Source of the DNA: Luscinia megarhynchos
Lineage: Eukaryota > Chordata > Aves > Passeriformes > Turdidae
Assembly: GCA_034336665.1 (NCBI GenBank)
Contig: CM067591.1
Coordinates: 806,001-870,000 of the forward strand
Direction: 5' to 3'
DNA length: 64,000 nt
Below the pieces are notes generated by a model. That model made no database searches. It was given only the letters and a program-made list of their open reading frames with translations, and was not told where the DNA came from. Each line of letters starts with the position of its first letter. The first letter of the stretch is position 1. Of this stretch, positions 58,501 through 64,000 are shown in pieces. The position numbers and the translations under genes were made by a program.

Positions 58501-60660
58501 AGCAGTGCGGGGGGGGCGCCCTGAGGGGGGGTCCCCGTTTGCGTGTGTCCCCCCCCCCCCCGCCCCGCCATGAGCCCGTTCCCGGGGACACCGGGACCCG
58601 CACCGGGACCCGCACCGGGGGGCAGAGCCCCGTCCGAAGGGGAGCGGCACCGGCGGGCGGGATGGGGATATGGGGAGAGCGGGGTCCCGGGTCTTCCCCC
58701 CGCCAGGAGCAGAGTCCCGACTGGGGGGGGGGTGTCTCTGTGCTTCACGGGGGACGGGGACCCCAACACCGTCACGGGGGGACAGCCTGAGCACCCCCAC
58801 ATCGTGCACGTATCGTCGGTACCGAGACTGTCCCGGTGCTCGCAGGCAGGACAGGGGTCGAGACCGAGAGCGGGGGACCCGCGGGTGTTTCCCACGTCCG
58901 TCTGTCCCCGTTGCCCGCCTGTCCGTCCCTGCTCGGTGACACGGGGCAGGACCAATGCCCTCCGCTCCCGGGCAGGTACCGGCGGCCACCCCGGGGGCTC
59001 TGGGCAGCCCCGACGGCTGCGGGAACCGTTCCAGCGGCACCCCAGGACTGGGGGGATCCCGAGCATCGGGCGGCCGGGCCGCCGTGGGTTGCAGCAGAGG
59101 GGATGGGGAGAACGGGGGCTCGGGGCAGTGGGCAGCGAGTGCGAGGGCCGGAGGGTCCCGGGATGGAGCGGGGGAGGCGAGGGCCGTGGTTGCGCCCCGC
59201 CGCTGGTGGCACAGCCCCGGGCAGGGCCCTCCCAGCCGCGCCCCGGGGCCTCCCCGCGGCCGCTGACCTCAGCCCCGGGAGCCCCGACGGGGCGGAGGCC
59301 CGAGGGCGTGGACACGGCCCGGCCCGGCCGGGAACCGGGGCGGGGGAGGCGGGAGGGCCGTGCTGGAGCAGACCCCGGGTCGGCCCTGGGCTCCTCCCGG
59401 GCCGGGGGAAGGGGTGCGGGTGGGTGCCGGTGCGAGCCCCCCACCTCCGCCACCGTCCCGGGCTTTGTCCCTCCTTGAATTAAACTGGGGAGCGGCGGCC
59501 CCGGGCCGTGACGGGCGAGCGGGGCTAATCCGGCCCCGCATGACTGGTCCGGGGAAACCGCGGCGGGGGGATTACCCCCCCCGGTTCCCGCCCCAAAGCG
59601 GGGACTCAGCTCAGGGCCCCCGGCCCGTCGAGCCCCGCACTGGGGGCTTCACACCCAGCCACAACCGGCCCGGGCGGGGGATGACGGGGACAGTCTTGTC
59701 CCAACCGAGACCGGGCCAGCACCAGCCCTGCGTGCCCGTGTTCTGGCCGTGGGCACCTCAGGCCGCCCCCAGCCAGCGTCCGTGCACCCCCTGCCCTTCC
59801 TCCTATCCCCTTCTATCCCTCAATCCCTCCCCTCCGTCCATCCCTACCTCCGACACCTGGTACTGGCCCAGACTGGGCGCTCCGGGGCAGCGGGCGATGT
59901 GCGGGGCAGTGCCGCGCCCACGCGGGTTGTAGACACCGTGGGTGTCCACGGGCACGTTCACGAGGGTCCGGGATGCCGCCGGGACAGCCCGGGACACCCC
60001 GGCTCCAGCAGCTGGAGGAGGCTGTAGCCCCGTCCCGCCGGGCACGGACTAGGACGGAACAGGGTTCCGTGGGCTCCGGAGGGGCGCCCACGCAGCCTCG
60101 ACGGTCCACGTCCCTGGGGACTGCGCGTCCTGTCCCCCGGAAAGGCGGTGACCCCAGGAGGGGCTTTCCCGGGACTGTGGTCCCCGTGCGCCCGGGACCG
60201 TCCGGGAGATCCCGTCACTCCTGCCCCTGTGCACCCCGGGCTGTCCCGGGACATCCCAGGCTATCCCCGCTCCCCGCTCCCTCGGCGCGCCCGGAGCCGT
60301 CCGGGGCCGTCCCAGGTTATTCCGGGACCGGCTCCTCCTTGTGCCGGGAGCTGTCGCGGGCCGTGCCGGGCTCCCCCCGCCGGTGCCGGTGCCGGTGCCG
60401 GTGCCGGTGCCGGTGCCGGTGCGGGCAGAACGTGTGCGCGGGACGGCGGGGAAGGCGGGGGCGGCAGCCGGGAGCTCTGGGCACGGGGCCGGGGCGCAGC
60501 CACCCGCCGGGCTAATCCGGGCCGTGACGGACAGCCCCGGCGCCGCCGCTCCCGCCGCCCCGTAAGAGATGCCGCAGCTCCGCCGCTCCCCATTGTTAGG
60601 GCGAGGACGCGGGGAGGCCCCGCGCGGCGGGACCGGCCCACGGGGACCCTCCGCGCCGCC
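58501..60660. other. ARF3-WNT1 intergenic region; no WNT10B
   Basis: About 2.2 kb of very GC-rich DNA. I searched all frames for Wnt signatures (CKCHGxSGSC, RWNC, the Cys-rich C-terminus) and found none, although WNT10B lies here in mammals. TAATCC-type motifs occur near 59525 and 60512. Long open frames on both strands are composition effects. Confidence 0.6.
60375..60425. repeat. GCCGGT hexanucleotide microsatellite
   Basis: Seven to eight copies of GCCGGT in a row, about 760 bp upstream of the WNT1 start codon. Similar but shorter runs (GGTACCGGCACC) recur in the WNT1 5' region and intron 1. Confidence 0.92.
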
Positions 60661-61181
60661 CCTATAAGAGGGAAGGGGCTGGAAGATGCTCCCGGGTGCT
60701 GAGCGCTGTGCACCCGCCGCGCCGAGCCGAGTCCAGCCGTGCCGGCTCCCCGGGGAGCTGCCGGTACCGACCAGCGGCACCGCGTACCGCGCACGGACCG
60801 CCGAGAACCAGCACCGGTACCGACACCGGGTACCGCGCACAGAGTGCCGAGAACCGGGCACAGAGCACCGGGTCGCCGGCACCGGCACCGCGAACGGAGC
60901 CCCCGACGCCGCGCTCCCGGGCCCGGTCAGTGCGCGCTGGGCACCGCACCCCCGACGCCGCGCCCCGGCCACCGGCTGCAGCCCGGTGGCGGCGGCGGTG
61001 CCGGCCCGCCCGCCCGCCCGGCGCTCCCCGCGTCCCCCCGCGGCCGTCCTCATCTCGGAGCCGCCCCGCGCGTCCGGAAACACGCGTGGATGTAGCGGCC
61101 GGGCCGGGGGCTCTGCGGCACCATAAATACCGGGACGGCCGCTCGCCCGCGCACTTTGCCGGGGCTCCCGGGGCCGGAGCC
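60661..61181 (+). promoter_or_regulatory. WNT1: WNT1 promoter and 5' UTR, two TATA-like boxes
   Basis: Two TATA-like elements precede the start codon: CCTATAAGAGGG at about 60661-60672 and CCATAAATACC at about 61121-61131. The first would give a 5' UTR of about 480 nt, the second only about 30 nt. Both lie in a CpG island. I cannot tell from sequence which is used. Confidence 0.55.
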
Positions 61182-62986
<1,805 letters not shown>

Positions 62987-63185
62987 CCCTCCCCGGGATC
63001 GCCCTGCCCAGCCCCGGAGGGGGTCTGAGCCACCCGCCCCCCATGAAGGGTGCCCGGCTGGATTGAAGGCACCCATGGGTGGGGGTATGGATGTGTCCTA
63101 GGGATCCCCATCCCGCCATGGGTGGGCTCAGTGCCACGCACCTCCCCGGCCACCCCCCGGCTCCACGGGGTCCCTTCTTGCTGTA

Positions 63186-63191
63186 AATAAA
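63186..63191 (+). terminator. WNT1: WNT1 poly(A) signal AATAAA
   Basis: The first canonical hexamer after the WNT1 stop, about 200 nt downstream, in TGTAAATAAAATATTTATTG. Two further candidates follow: ATTAAA near 63265 and AATAAA near 63347, so longer 3' UTRs are possible. Confidence 0.8.
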
Positions 63192-63263
63192 ATATTTATT
63201 GTGGACTGTTTGGTGCCACCCCCCCACACCGTGCTTTGCTGGCCCCAGGCCCTGTTTTTTATA

Positions 63264-63307
63264 ATTAAAGATAATAATAATAATAATAATAATAAATAAT
63301 AATAATG
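63264..63307. repeat. (AAT)n microsatellite
   Basis: About 13 copies of AAT with one interruption, immediately downstream of the main WNT1 poly(A) signal. It could be part of a longer WNT1 3' UTR. Confidence 0.95.
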
Positions 63308-63309
63308 AT

Positions 63310-64000
63310 GCTTTGTTACAGGTGTCATTGATAGCTTTTAGAGAAGAATAAAGAATATATTTTTATCAGTCCTGCCCCGATTCGTGTTTGGGGGGGCTGT
63401 GGGAAGGAGGGGCTGAGCTCTGGGGGGACACAAATGTATCCCAAACTGTGGGATGTGCTGCCCGCGTCCATCTGTCCATCCATCACTTCTCCATCCCCAT
63501 TCCACGTCCATCAGCCCCTCCGGCTGCTGTCTGTCCATCTTCCTCCTCCTTCCCTGCATTCTCTGCCATCCCCTCCCCGCAGACCCCCTTCTTCCTCCCG
63601 CTGTGCCCGTCTCCATCCCAGCCATTCCTGCCGCCGCTCCCGGTCCATCCCCGCGGCTGCGGCGCCCATCACCATGGCACCTTGACTGCAGCATCTCCGA
63701 TGCTGGAATTTGCCGGGGCGGTGGGGCTGGTGCCGCCGAGGCCGGGCGTTGGGAGCGGCCCCGGGAGGTACAAGACGACAGACAGGGAATGAGCATCGTC
63801 CATCACCGCTCCCGGCCGGGGCTGACGGCTCCCCTTGGCTCTGGGGGAAAAGCAGGGCCGGGGAGGGCACTGGGGTTACCAGGGCAGGGGCCAGAGGGGA
63901 CAGAAGTGGCCACTGGCCCCACAAACAGCCCCACATGCATGCGTGGGGTCTGACCATAACAAGAGAAAGGCTGTGGCAAAGGTGGAGTGCAGCTCCGTGG
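63310..64000. other. WNT1 downstream intergenic sequence
   Basis: Contains a C/T-rich stretch (63460-63670) with repeated CCATC and TCCATCC phrases and no supported gene. A minus-strand open frame of about 150 codons crosses it but shows no family resemblance. Confidence 0.5.

Noticed and set aside
63338..63796. 152-codon minus-strand frame downstream of WNT1
   Set aside because: Overlaps a C/T-rich low-complexity stretch and shows no recognisable domain. I could not tie it to any gene known to follow WNT1 in mammals.

Overview
This window is a gene-dense, GC-rich piece of a bird genome. The avian call rests on CR1 retrotransposon fragments (for example 6880-7205, 8800-8945 and 50080-50425), short introns, and many locally amplified minisatellites, as expected of a microchromosome. 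All protein genes recognised are single-copy vertebrate orthologues in the order of human 12q13.12: (KANSL2 edge)-CCNT1-ADCY6-CACNB3-DDX23-RND1-CCDC65-FKBP11-ARF3-WNT1. I could place every coding exon by matching the reading frame, splice sites and exon phases of each family.

Layout: 1-600 is a CpG-rich promoter that probably starts KANSL2 (minus) leftwards. CCNT1 (minus, 2095-11089) encodes cyclin T1 of P-TEFb. ADCY6 (minus, 12438-22957) encodes a 12-TM adenylyl cyclase. CACNB3 (plus, 25978-31763) encodes a calcium-channel beta subunit with two alternative 5' starts. It meets DDX23 (minus, 33141-39983; U5 snRNP helicase PRP28) tail to tail. RND1 (minus, 41928-47373) and CCDC65/DRC2 (plus, 48135-51222) share a 760-bp divergent promoter. 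FKBP11 (minus, 51574-53943) meets CCDC65 tail to tail. ARF3 (minus, 56381-57473) and WNT1 (plus, 61182-62986) are divergent, with no WNT10B between them, unlike mammals.

The genes are not one pathway. They are housekeeping factors (CCNT1, DDX23, ARF3, FKBP11) mixed with signalling genes (ADCY6, CACNB3, RND1, WNT1) and one ciliary gene (CCDC65). Shared features are CpG-island promoters and introns filled by intron-specific tandem arrays. I found no CRISPR array, bacterial-type operon or convincing tRNA/rRNA gene.

Points of most interest: single-base frame breaks in the CCNT1 last exon and in the ADCY6 C1a catalytic exon (most likely assembly errors); a beta1-like N-terminal exon pair kept in CACNB3; a GC-AG intron plus a solo LTR and a CR1 copy abutting splice acceptors in CCDC65; a poly(A) hexamer overlapping the FKBP11 stop codon; paired ZNF143-type sites at the DDX23 promoter; and a cluster of homeodomain-type sites between FKBP11 and ARF3.
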